NCBI GenBank assembly: GCA_002428265.1
Contig: DIUR01000023.1
Span: forward strand, 124,001-188,000
DNA length: 64,000 nt
Origin: Bacteriovoracaceae bacterium UBA6153
GTDB taxonomy: Bacteria > Bdellovibrionota > Bacteriovoracia > Bacteriovoracales > Bacteriovoracaceae
Direction of reading: 5' to 3'
Part shown: one piece after another, positions 1-6,898 of the stretch
Numbering within the stretch: position 1 is the first letter of the stretch
Layout of the letters: every line of letters begins with the position of its first letter
Made by a program: the position numbers and the translations under genes
The notes under the pieces: generated by a model
What the model was told of the DNA's origin: nothing
What the model saw: the letters and a program-made list of their open reading frames with translations, nothing else
The model's database searches: none

Positions 1-93
1 CTTCTTTTCACACAGCAACTCTCAAACGATGCAATCCAAACTTTAATTGATTGGTCTGGTGAAATGAATGTCCATGATTTTGGACATAATTAG
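1..93 (+). CDS. 3' end of a truncated CDS (unknown product)
   Basis: The first reading frame is open from the window edge to a TAG at 91-93, giving 30 residues ending in VHDFGHN. The upstream part lies outside the window, so nothing can be said of function. It could also be a chance open frame, because 30 codons is short; the lack of any other coding frame before position 339 makes a gene tail plausible. Confidence 0.35.
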   Translation, partial: LLFTQQLSNDAIQTLIDWSGEMNVHDFGHN

Positions 94-150
94 TTTTAAA
101 GATATAAATATAATTTCACACCAGCCCAAGCCAGCCGAGTAGGGCCTTTT

Positions 151-190
151 GATGAAATACAATGAAATCGAATGAAGAATAATGAAAATA
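151..190. repeat. four 10-bp units of RATGAAR, phased at one helical turn
   Basis: Four consecutive 10-base blocks begin with (G/A)ATGAA at 151, 161, 171 and 181 and differ only in their last three to four bases. The exact 10-bp period puts each block on the same face of the helix. The repeat lies about 110 bp upstream of the arsR promoter. It may be a degenerate tandem duplication or a protein-binding array. Apart from this, the 94-303 interval shows no convincing gene. Confidence 0.5.
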
Positions 191-303
191 TAAAAGGCAC
201 GAAAGGCAGAGTTTCACTCGTAAATTGTTAATAATAAAACATTCTTAAGAAGCACAAATTATGCCTCGGGTAATTCAGGAATAGTACCAAAGACAATAAA
301 AGC

Positions 304-338
304 TTGACTATCGTACATCGTATATATACGATAGCATT
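304..338 (+). promoter_or_regulatory. arsR promoter with palindromic operator, apparently leaderless
   Basis: A -35 box TTGACT (304-309) is followed by 17 bp and a -10 box TACGAT (327-332). The perfect 16-bp palindrome ATCGTATATATACGAT (317-332) covers the spacer and the -10, with outer arms CTATCGT/ACGATAG at 308-334. This fits ArsR-family repression by blocking RNA polymerase. The ATG of arsR starts exactly 6 nt after the -10, and no Shine-Dalgarno sequence precedes it, so the transcript probably starts at or next to the start codon. Confidence 0.6.
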
Positions 339-653
339 ATGGTAACAGCAAAAAAAGATGATTTTCCCGAAAAAGATGTCCAGCTTTCTGATTGGTGCAA
401 AGCTTTGTCACATCCTGCACGTATCTCGATCCTTCGCATTTTAGCCGCTCGAACTGAATGTCAGTGTGGCGAATTGGTCATTGATCTTCCTTTGGCCCAA
501 GCGACAGTTAGTCAGCATTTAAAAGTCTTGAAAGATGCAGGTCTTATTCAAGGAGAAGTTGATGGCCCGAGGCTTAAATACTGTATGAATAAAAAAAATA
601 AAGATCGGTTTTTTAAACTGATTGAGCAATTTAATTATCATCTCAGTGAATAG
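339..653 (+). CDS. arsR: ArsR/SmtB-family metalloid-responsive repressor
   Basis: A 104-residue winged-helix protein of ArsR/SmtB size. The segment around residues 22-90 has the family's start (LSHPARISILRIL) and recognition helix (QATVSQHLKVLKDAGLI). Cys41 and Cys43 lie in an ECQCGEL segment that corresponds to the Cys-rich helix of classical As(III)-sensing ArsR; Cys20 is a possible third ligand. It heads an operon of rhodanese, thioredoxin-like protein, arsP, arsO and a CDF exporter with gaps of 8-13 bp. It probably represses its own promoter through the palindrome at 317-332. As(III) or Sb(III) is the likely inducer, by inference from neighbours. Confidence 0.9.
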   Translation: MVTAKKDDFPEKDVQLSDWCKALSHPARISILRILAARTECQCGELVIDLPLAQATVSQHLKVLKDAGLIQGEVDGPRLKYCMNKKNKDRFFKLIEQFNYHLSE

Positions 654-661
654 GATAAAAT

Positions 662-1036
662 ATGAATGATTTTAAGATTAACGAAATTTGTCCAACAACA
701 ACATTTAACAAACTTAATGATGGAATTCTTCTCGTAGATGTAAGAGAGAAAGATGAAGTGAAAAATCTATCTTTTGATTTACCGAACGTCATCAATATTC
801 CCATGAGTGAATTTGAAAATAGATTCAACGAAATCCCAAAAGATAGAGATATTGTCCTAGTTTGCATGGTTGGACAACGTAGTCTTTTAGCTGCTGGTTT
901 TCTGATAAAAAATGGATATGACGTTAACAAAGTGACCAATATGAAATTAGGCTTGGTTCGTTGGGTAGATCGTGGTTTTCCGACAAAAGGAGACACAAGT
1001 AATATTGAAGTTAAAAAATCATCATGTTGTGGATAA
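662..1036 (+). CDS. Rhodanese-like sulfurtransferase with C-terminal CC tail
   Basis: A single rhodanese domain of 124 residues. The active-site loop CMVGQRS places the nucleophilic Cys at 68 and Arg at 73; the upstream LLVDVRE segment is the usual CH2A-like motif. Rhodaneses pass sulfane sulfur to thiols. The protein ends in KKSSCCG, a vicinal Cys pair absent from ordinary rhodaneses and resembling the repeated SSCC tail of the nearby ArsI-like protein. It lies 8 bp after arsR with a GGATAA ribosome site. Its role in metalloid resistance (arsenic thiolation, redox supply, or metal binding by the tail) is inferred from position only. Confidence 0.85.
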   Translation: MNDFKINEICPTTTFNKLNDGILLVDVREKDEVKNLSFDLPNVINIPMSEFENRFNEIPKDRDIVLVCMVGQRSLLAAGFLIKNGYDVNKVTNMKLGLVRWVDRGFPTKGDTSNIEVKKSSCCG

Positions 1037-1045
1037 GGAGTTTGT

Positions 1046-1279
1046 ATGAAGTCTGTAAAAGTTTTAGGCCCGGGTTGTACTAAATGTAAAAATCTTGAAA
1101 AAAATGTTCGTGACGCTGTGGCAAAGCTTACTGGTGAGTACAAGGTTGAGAAAATAGAAGATTTTCAAGAAATGGCAAAATATGGAATGCTGAGTTCCCC
1201 AGGACTTGTTATTGATGAAAAATTAATATCAGCAGGAAAAGTTCAAAGTGTAGAAGAGCTAGTTGAATTACTAAAATAA
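1046..1279 (+). CDS. Small CXXC thioredoxin-like protein (TM0996/MTH895 type)
   Basis: A 77-residue thioredoxin-fold protein with active site C11-T-K-C14 right after the first strand, and a later SSPGLVIDEK segment holding the cis-Pro. Its length and layout match the redox-active disulfide protein 2 family, which often sits next to ArsP-type permeases. It lies 9 bp after the rhodanese gene and 13 bp before arsP. It may deliver reducing equivalents or bind As(III) for the permease; that role is inferred. Confidence 0.85.
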   Translation: MKSVKVLGPGCTKCKNLEKNVRDAVAKLTGEYKVEKIEDFQEMAKYGMLSSPGLVIDEKLISAGKVQSVEELVELLK

Positions 1280-1292
1280 AAGAGAAGAAAAT

Positions 1293-2297
1293 ATGGGTAT
1301 ATTTAGTTGGCTTAATTCACAACTGCTGAGAATGGATTGGCTTTCATCCTTAGTTAAATTATTGGTAGAAAATATATTTCAATTGGATATGTCGTCTCGA
1401 TTAGGGGCGAGTATTCATTTTTTCATTTATGATGTAATTAAAATATTCATTCTTCTATCTATATTAATTTTTTCGATCTCTTTCGTGCAAAGTTATTTTC
1501 CACCAGAGAGAACAAAGAAAATCTTAGGAAATATGACAGGTATTAAGGCCAAAATTATGGCTGCCCTTTTGGGAACCATTACTCCGTTTTGTTCATGCTC
1601 TTCAATTCCTTTATTTATAGGATTCACAAGTTCTGGATTGCCTATTGGAGTGACATTTTCATTTTTAATCTCTTCTCCATTAGTTGATTTAGCTTCAGTT
1701 ATTTTGCTTGCAAGTATTTTTAATTGGAATATCGCCCTTGCCTATGTTGTCGTTGGACTTGTACTAGCTGTCATTGGAGGCATCATTATTAGTCGTTCAA
1801 ATATGGAAAAGTATGTTGAAGATTTTATTTTAAAAAATAAAATGGATACCATTGAGCCAGAGAAACTAACAAGAAGTGAAAGAGTTCAATTTGCGAAAGA
1901 GCAAGTTAAAGATGTTTTTTCTAGAGTTTGGCTTTATGTACTTATTGGAGTCGGAATTGGAGCCGCTATTCATAATTGGATTCCAGAAGAAATTATCACA
2001 AATTTACTTGGAAAAAATAATTGGTGGTCTGTACTTGTTGCAACTCTTTTGGGTGCCCCAATGTATGCAGACATTTTTGGAACACTTCCTATAGCTGAAG
2101 CCTTAGTTAATAAAGGTGTAGGACTTGGAACTGCTTTGGCCTTTATGATGTCAGTTACAGCGTTATCATTGCCTTCATTGATTATGTTGAAAAAAGTTGT
2201 GAAAATGCCTTTGCTTATACTTTTTACGAGCATCGTTATGGTTGGTATAATTATAATCGGCTATCTTTTTAATTCTTTCAGTTATATTTTTGTATGA
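1293..2297 (+). CDS. arsP: ArsP/YraQ-family organoarsenical efflux permease
   Basis: A 334-residue inner-membrane protein with about eight hydrophobic segments and a central cytoplasmic loop (about 165-205). The signature TPFCSCSSIPLFIGF (about 97-111, Cys100 and Cys102) is the conserved Cys-bearing helix of the ArsP/DUF318 permeases; a second repeat-like motif GAPMYADIFGTLPIAEAL lies at about 253-270. Characterised ArsP proteins export trivalent methylated arsenicals. The stop codon overlaps the start of arsO (ATGA), so the two are translationally coupled. Substrate here is inferred from family and operon. Confidence 0.85.
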   Translation: MGIFSWLNSQLLRMDWLSSLVKLLVENIFQLDMSSRLGASIHFFIYDVIKIFILLSILIFSISFVQSYFPPERTKKILGNMTGIKAKIMAALLGTITPFCSCSSIPLFIGFTSSGLPIGVTFSFLISSPLVDLASVILLASIFNWNIALAYVVVGLVLAVIGGIIISRSNMEKYVEDFILKNKMDTIEPEKLTRSERVQFAKEQVKDVFSRVWLYVLIGVGIGAAIHNWIPEEIITNLLGKNNWWSVLVATLLGAPMYADIFGTLPIAEALVNKGVGLGTALAFMMSVTALSLPSLIMLKKVVKMPLLILFTSIVMVGIIIIGYLFNSFSYIFV

Positions 2298-3355
2298 ATA
2301 CATATGATGTTATTATAATTGGCGGAGGGCAAAGCGCCCTTGCCACAGCGTACTTTTTAAAAAGAGAAAATATAAGCTTTCTCATTTTAGATTCAAATAT
2401 TGGGCCAGGTGGTGCATGGACTCATACATGGAATTCTCTTAAATTATTTTCACCCAAAGAATATTCGTCTTTGCCAGGATGGATGATGCCACCGACGAAA
2501 GAAACTTATCCTTCAAAAAAAGAAATCATTAACTATTTATCTGAATATGAAAAGCGGTATGAATTTGAAGTTAAAAGACCTTTTAAGGTTAAAGATGTTA
2601 TTTTCCGTGAAGAGAAATTCATTGTTTCTACTGATATGGGGGAGTTTACTTCAAAGGCAGTAATTAGTGCCACGGGAAATTGGTCTGGCCCCTTCATTCC
2701 CAACTATAAGGGGATTGAAACTTTTCAAGGTGATCAGATTCATAGTGCCTTCTATCAAGATGCTGATTCATATAGAGGTAAAAGAGTATTAGTTGTTGGA
2801 GGCGGAAACTCGGGCGCTCAAATTCTGGCCGAGGTTTCTAAGTGTGCAGAGACAATCTGGGTTACTCGAGAAACACCAGAGTTTTTACCTGACGATGTAG
2901 ATGGAAGATATCTTTTTAATTTAGCGACAAAAAAATATCAAGCCATGCTAAAAGGTGAAAAAATTGAAGAGGCCTATAATTTGGCAAAGATTGTAATGAT
3001 CGATTCTGTGAAAGAGGCACGAGATAGAAATATTCTTCAGGCAAAACCACCTTTTGTCGAAATCCGAAACAATTCAGTTTTTTGGGCAGATGGAACTGAA
3101 GAGAAAATTGATTCGATTATCTGGTGTACTGGCTTTAAGTCAAAACTAGATCATCTGGCTTCATTAAATATCATCAATAAAGAAGGTAAGGCTGATACCA
3201 AAGATTCACGTTCATTAAAACGTCCTGGATTGTGGTTAGTTGGATACGGAGATTGGACTGGCTTTGCTTCGGCCACATTAATAGGAGTGCAGAGAACGGC
3301 AAAACAAACTGCGAAAGAAGTTAAGCAGTATTTGGAGACCAATGCAAAATCATAA
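2294..3355 (+). CDS. arsO: ArsO-type NAD(P)H flavin monooxygenase
   Basis: A 353-residue class B-like flavoprotein. The N-terminal FAD site has IIIGGGQSALATA (about 7-19) and the NAD(P)H site has VVGGGNSG (about 167-174). The segment GPGGAWTHTWNSLKLFSP followed by YSSLPGW (about 37-63) is typical of the ArsO-like group found in ars operons. The chemistry on arsenicals is poorly defined for this family. It overlaps arsP by 4 bp and the following CDF gene by 14 bp, showing tight coupling in the ArsR-controlled unit. Confidence 0.8.
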   Translation: MNTYDVIIIGGGQSALATAYFLKRENISFLILDSNIGPGGAWTHTWNSLKLFSPKEYSSLPGWMMPPTKETYPSKKEIINYLSEYEKRYEFEVKRPFKVKDVIFREEKFIVSTDMGEFTSKAVISATGNWSGPFIPNYKGIETFQGDQIHSAFYQDADSYRGKRVLVVGGGNSGAQILAEVSKCAETIWVTRETPEFLPDDVDGRYLFNLATKKYQAMLKGEKIEEAYNLAKIVMIDSVKEARDRNILQAKPPFVEIRNNSVFWADGTEEKIDSIIWCTGFKSKLDHLASLNIINKEGKADTKDSRSLKRPGLWLVGYGDWTGFASATLIGVQRTAKQTAKEVKQYLETNAKS

Positions 3356-4214
3356 TCATTCTCATCAAGAAAATAATCAGCAGAATATTTTATTGGCCTT
3401 CTTCATGAATGCCGGTTTTGCGGTGATTGAATTTGTAGGAGGCTACCTTACTAATAGTGTAGCGATCTATTCTGATGCCTTACACGATCTAGGCGACAGT
3501 ATCGCTCTTTTATTTGCTTATATCGCTGAGAAGATTAGTGTTAAGAAAGCTGATAAAAATTTTACGTTTGGCTACAGACGCTTTTCTGTTTTAGCAGCTC
3601 TTGTTAATGGCCTTATTTTACTTATTGGTTCTACATTTATTATTAGGGAGGCAGTGGTCCGTTTTCAAAATCCAGAGCCTATTCACGTTCCGGGAGTGAT
3701 CCTGCTTGCGTTTTTGGGGTTAGGAGTGAATGGCTTTGCCGCCTATCGGATGTCAAAAAACTCAGGTCTAAATTCAAGAATGATTATGCTCCATTTGTTA
3801 GAAGATATTCTTGGATGGTGTGCAGTCTTATTAGTTAGTATTGTGCTTCTATTTAAGCCTTGGTACTTCCTTGACTCGGTGTTGTCTATTCTTATTGCTC
3901 TCATTATTATCAATGGTGTCGTCAAGAATTTGTACAATGTGAGTAAAATATTTCTTCAAGCATTTCCAGAATCTCTTAGTAGAGAAGAGATTATTAAGGA
4001 TCTTTTAACCTTTGATAATGTCCTTGATATTCATTTCATTCAAGGATGGTCTTTAGATGAGTCGAATTTCAATCTGACTTTGCATGTAAAAGTATCCTCA
4101 AATATGTTAATGAAAGATGTGGATATACTTAGGAAGAAAATAGAAGTTTTCTTGCGAGAAAAGCATATTCAATTCACAACAATTCAGTTTGAAGGGGATG
4201 ATTGTAAATTATAG
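3342..4214 (+). CDS. Cation diffusion facilitator (CDF) metal exporter
   Basis: A 290-residue CDF protein with a short His-rich start (HNHSH), six membrane helices and a cytoplasmic C-terminal domain after residue 205. Metal-site residues are visible in helix 2 (SDALHDLGD, D45/D49) and helix 5 (HLLED, H151/D155), as in Zn2+/Cd2+ antiporters. It overlaps arsO by 14 bp and is the last gene of the ArsR-headed unit. A divalent metal exporter in a metalloid operon suggests a broad resistance cassette. A hairpin follows the stop codon. Confidence 0.85.
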   Translation: MQNHNHSHQENNQQNILLAFFMNAGFAVIEFVGGYLTNSVAIYSDALHDLGDSIALLFAYIAEKISVKKADKNFTFGYRRFSVLAALVNGLILLIGSTFIIREAVVRFQNPEPIHVPGVILLAFLGLGVNGFAAYRMSKNSGLNSRMIMLHLLEDILGWCAVLLVSIVLLFKPWYFLDSVLSILIALIIINGVVKNLYNVSKIFLQAFPESLSREEIIKDLLTFDNVLDIHFIQGWSLDESNFNLTLHVKVSSNMLMKDVDILRKKIEVFLREKHIQFTTIQFEGDDCKL

Positions 4215-4216
4215 AT

Positions 4217-4241
4217 AAGTCCCCACGTAAAATGGGGACTT
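4217..4241. terminator. hairpin between convergent CDF and acr3 genes
   Basis: A 9-bp perfect stem (AAGTCCCCA / TGGGGACTT) with a 7-nt loop sits in the 34-bp gap between the stop codons of two convergent genes. Neither side has a strong T-run, so it may act as a weak bidirectional terminator or protect 3' ends. Confidence 0.5.
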
Positions 4242-4248
4242 GTTGAGT

Positions 4249-5295
4249 TTAGGTAATAATTTTTTTAGTTTCAAAATATTGAGATTTCATCCAAAGCGAG
4301 ACTTTTACTAAAGCAAGCAGTACAGGAACTTCGACTAATGGGCCGATTACCGCCGCAAAAGCAGCACCATGATTAATTCCAAAAGTGGCAATGGCAACAG
4401 CTATTGCTAATTCAAAATTATTTGAAGCAGCAGTAAACGATAGGGTAACAGATCTTTTATAATCAGCACCAACTTTCTTACTCATATAAAATGAAGCAAA
4501 GAACATGATAATGAAATACAGAGTTAATGGGATTGCAATTTTAACAACATCTAAGGGAAGCTGAACAATTTTATCGCCCTTTAGAGAAAACATGATGACA
4601 ATTGTGAACAGTAAGAACACTAGAGTTAGTGGACTTATTTTAGGAATAAAATTTTTTTCATACCAAACTTCACCCTTTGATTTTATAAGAACCAATCTTG
4701 TTAAAAATCCCATTAAGAAGGGGATACCAAGATATATTCCAATAGACTGAGCAATTTCTCCCATTGTGAAGTTAACTTCAAAACTTGGAAGTCCAAAAAA
4801 CGTAGGTAAATAAGTCATAAAAAAATAAGCATAGATAGGAAAAAAGATAATTTGAAAGATAGAATTAAATGCTACAAGGCCCGCACAATATTCAGAACTA
4901 CCATCTGCCAATTGATTCCAAACTAATACCATTGCGATACAACGAGCAAGACCAATAAGGACTAGGCCCATCATATAATCAGGCTGGCTTTTTAGAAAAA
5001 TTGCAGCCAATCCAAACATTAATAATGGCCCGACAATCCAATTTTGGATAAGTGATAGAGCTAAAACTTTTTTGTCTTTAAAGACTAGTCCAATTTCTTC
5101 ATATTTCACTTTTGCGAGTGGTGGATACATCATTAAAATAAGGCCAATGGCTATTGGGATCGATGTCGTGCCAATTGATAGTGAATTAATAAAATGTGTA
5201 GATTGAGGTGAAAAGACTCCAATAACCACACCGATTAGCATAGCTAGAAATATCCACAGAGTTAAATATGAATCAAGAAAAGATAATTTTTTCAT
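4249..5295 (-). CDS. acr3: ACR3-family arsenite efflux permease
   Basis: A 348-residue protein with ten predicted membrane helices, the normal ACR3 length. The helix-4 motif GLARCIAMVLVWN with Cys119 is the conserved As(III)-transport region, and TAASNNFELAIAVAIATFG near residues 287-305 is the second family signature. It exports As(OH)3 from the cytoplasm using the proton-motive force. It is the last gene of the - strand unit merR-arsI-arsC-acr3, starting 3 bp after the arsC stop. Family assignment is firm. Confidence 0.93.
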   Translation of the reverse strand: MKKLSFLDSYLTLWIFLAMLIGVVIGVFSPQSTHFINSLSIGTTSIPIAIGLILMMYPPLAKVKYEEIGLVFKDKKVLALSLIQNWIVGPLLMFGLAAIFLKSQPDYMMGLVLIGLARCIAMVLVWNQLADGSSEYCAGLVAFNSIFQIIFFPIYAYFFMTYLPTFFGLPSFEVNFTMGEIAQSIGIYLGIPFLMGFLTRLVLIKSKGEVWYEKNFIPKISPLTLVFLLFTIVIMFSLKGDKIVQLPLDVVKIAIPLTLYFIIMFFASFYMSKKVGADYKRSVTLSFTAASNNFELAIAVAIATFGINHGAAFAAVIGPLVEVPVLLALVKVSLWMKSQYFETKKIIT

Positions 5296-5298
5296 TTT

Positions 5299-5724
5299 TT
5301 ATTCCAAATATGTTTCTATGTTTTGTGCAAAATTTTTAATTTCATCACGAACTCGTCTGTAGTGACTTAAGATTTCTTCTTCATTTGATAATCCTTGAGA
5401 TAGTTTAGGAGGATCATCAAAACCGACGTGTAGTACTTTTGGAGCACCAAAAAAAACAGGGCAGTTCTCATTGGCATGGCCACAAACAGTAAAGACGATA
5501 TCAAATTTAACATCTTTTAGATCATCAACAGTTTTTGAATAGTGTTGTGAAATATCAACACCACTTTCATTCATCACTTTTACGGCCCTTAGGTTTAGGC
5601 CATGCTTTTCAGTTCCCGCTGAATAAAAATCATATTTAGAACCGAAGAAATGCTTTGCCCATCCTTCGGCCATCTGTGAGCGACATGAGTTACCAGTACA
5701 TAAAAAGAGTATATTTTTTTTCAT
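5299..5724 (-). CDS. arsC: Thioredoxin-coupled arsenate reductase ArsC (LMW-PTP fold)
   Basis: A 141-residue enzyme. The phosphatase P-loop CTGNSCRS starts at Cys9, and a second pair TVCGHANENC supplies Cys81 and Cys88. The C9/C81/C88 triad matches the Cys10/Cys82/Cys89 relay of the S. aureus-type thioredoxin-dependent enzyme, so arsenate reduction is well supported. ATG at 5724 is preferred over an upstream TTG at 5742: AGGTAG lies about 7 nt before it and it avoids overlap with arsI, whose stop is 8 bp upstream. The product arsenite would be exported by the adjacent Acr3. Confidence 0.92.
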   Translation of the reverse strand: MKKNILFLCTGNSCRSQMAEGWAKHFFGSKYDFYSAGTEKHGLNLRAVKVMNESGVDISQHYSKTVDDLKDVKFDIVFTVCGHANENCPVFFGAPKVLHVGFDDPPKLSQGLSNEEEILSHYRRVRDEIKNFAQNIETYLE

Positions 5725-5732
5725 ATTTCTAC

Positions 5733-6251
5733 CTAACAACAAGATGACTTTGATTTATTAGAGCTTGGAGCACAACAAGATGATTCTTCTTTTGCTGGTG
5801 CTGGCGGACAACAAGAGGATGCCTCAACTTTTATTGAGCTTGGTACACAACAAGCATTAGTTGTAGATTCAGAATTTTCATTAAAAAGTTCTGCGTCTGC
5901 CATTGTATGATAAGCTTCCCAAGCGATTCCTGATGGGTCTTTTACCCATGCTTTACTGGATTCAGCATAACAGCAAGTAGTAGTTCCTTCGTCATATACA
6001 CCAAGATCTGCATTTTTTAGTCGATCGAGGATTGCTGAAAGTTCAAGCTCTTCATCTACTTGAAGACCCAGGTGATCGACTCCAATAATATTTGCTCTAG
6101 TTGAAATGGCAAAATTAATTCTTGGATCTTCGAGCATCCATTTTGCATAGTCTTCTTTTACTTTTGAAGGCTTCTGGCCAAATACAGTAGAATAAAATTG
6201 AATTGATTCGTTAAGATTTTTAACACCAACGTGGATGTGAAAACGTTTCAT
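5733..6251 (-). CDS. arsI: ArsI/CadI-family vicinal-oxygen-chelate protein with four CC pairs
   Basis: A 172-residue protein: a glyoxalase/VOC-fold domain (1-118) followed by a 50-residue tail. His5, His60 and Glu112 fit the Fe(II) ligands of ArsI C-As lyases, and Cys93-Cys94 in TTTCCYAES fits their substrate-binding Cys pair. The tail is low-complexity Ser/Pro/Lys with Cys pairs at 134-135, 147-148, 159-160 and 171-172; the last two residues are Cys. ArsI demethylates trivalent organoarsenicals. The tail probably binds As(III) or soft metals. A strong AAGGAG site precedes the ATG, 18 bp after merR. Confidence 0.85.
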   Translation of the reverse strand: MKRFHIHVGVKNLNESIQFYSTVFGQKPSKVKEDYAKWMLEDPRINFAISTRANIIGVDHLGLQVDEELELSAILDRLKNADLGVYDEGTTTCCYAESSKAWVKDPSGIAWEAYHTMADAELFNENSESTTNACCVPSSIKVEASSCCPPAPAKEESSCCAPSSNKSKSSCC

Positions 6252-6269
6252 ATAATCTCCTTTTAGTTA

Positions 6270-6686
6270 TTAACATTTACAATTTAGACCCACAGAAAAA
6301 CATTCTTGAACTTTAAATTGTCGTATTTGATCCTGACTTTCATCACAGACACAAGAAAGTTTTTCTAGACTATTTTTCATCTTATTAAGGTCGTTAATTT
6401 TTTCTTCAATTTCTTTAATTTTAGAGAGGGTCTTTTGTTTTACAGTTGAGCAAGTTACTCGAGGTTTTGTATTAAGCTCCAACAGTTCTTTTATTTCCGC
6501 TAAAGAAAACCCTAGTTCTTGAGCTTTCTTGATGAAAATAATTTTCTCTGCATCCGCCTCTGCATAAGTTCGAAATGCACCATTTGTTTTAGGTTCTCGT
6601 AGAAGCTCTTTTCGCTGATAAAAGCGAACTGTTTCAACTCCGACGCCTGCCATTTCTGCTAATTTTCCAATCGTTATCTTTTCCAT
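6270..6686 (-). CDS. MerR-family thiophilic-metal regulator heading the arsenic operon
   Basis: A 138-residue MerR-family activator: HTH at 4-40 (IGKLAEMAGVGVETVRFYQRK), a dimerisation coiled coil at about 80-110, and a Cys-rich C-terminus. Cys79, Cys112 and Cys114 keep exactly the 33- and 2-residue spacing of MerR Cys82, Cys115 and Cys117. The third ligand region differs: Cys129, Cys136 and Cys138 replace MerR Cys126, giving a longer metal loop. The gene starts 6 nt after its own -10 box and is followed by arsI, arsC and acr3. It probably twists the paired promoters at 6693-6724 and 6823-6854. As(III), Hg(II) or another soft metal could be the inducer. Confidence 0.85.
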   Translation of the reverse strand: MEKITIGKLAEMAGVGVETVRFYQRKELLREPKTNGAFRTYAEADAEKIIFIKKAQELGFSLAEIKELLELNTKPRVTCSTVKQKTLSKIKEIEEKINDLNKMKNSLEKLSCVCDESQDQIRQFKVQECFSVGLNCKC

Positions 6687-6692
6687 AATAGG

Positions 6693-6724
6693 ACTATATC
6701 ATCCGTACCATGGTACAGAGTCAA
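6693..6724 (-). promoter_or_regulatory. MerR-type promoter/operator of merR-arsI-arsC-acr3
   Basis: Read on the - strand: TTGACT (6724-6719), a 20-bp spacer holding the palindrome GTACCATGGTAC followed by GGATGA, then TATAGT (6698-6693). The over-long spacer with a central dyad is the hallmark of MerR-activated promoters; the known Tn21/Tn501 mer promoter has the same TTGACT and GTAC-N4-GTAC core with a 19-bp spacer. The merR ATG begins 6 nt after the -10, so the mRNA is probably leaderless. Confidence 0.75.
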
Positions 6725-6822
6725 TAGATTGTTTTACTTTCTTTGATTTCATAAGGTTAGGCTCGTTGTTGTTTTGACAAATGCGAAGTAGGTAACCCAA
6801 TTATTAAGATTCTGTTAGGGGC

Positions 6823-6854
6823 TTGACTGCGTACTGCTGTACGGATGCTATAAA
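6823..6854 (+). promoter_or_regulatory. MerR-type promoter/operator of the arsC-like gene
   Basis: TTGACT (6823-6828), a 20-bp spacer containing GTAC-TGCT-GTACGGATG, then TATAAA (6849-6854). It matches the - strand merR promoter at all GTAC half-sites, the GGATG flank and both hexamers, so one regulator should bind both. Unlike merR, the downstream gene has a normal leader with AGGAG. Confidence 0.75.
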
Positions 6855-6898
6855 CCTTTTGTCATTTCATTCTTAAAAAGAAAATTAAAGGAGAGGAT

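Noticed and set aside
643..1143. 166-codon open frame on the - strand opposite the rhodanese and thioredoxin-like genes
   Set aside because: Its translation is low in domain character and the opposite strand has two clear families with good ribosome sites; it is an antisense shadow.
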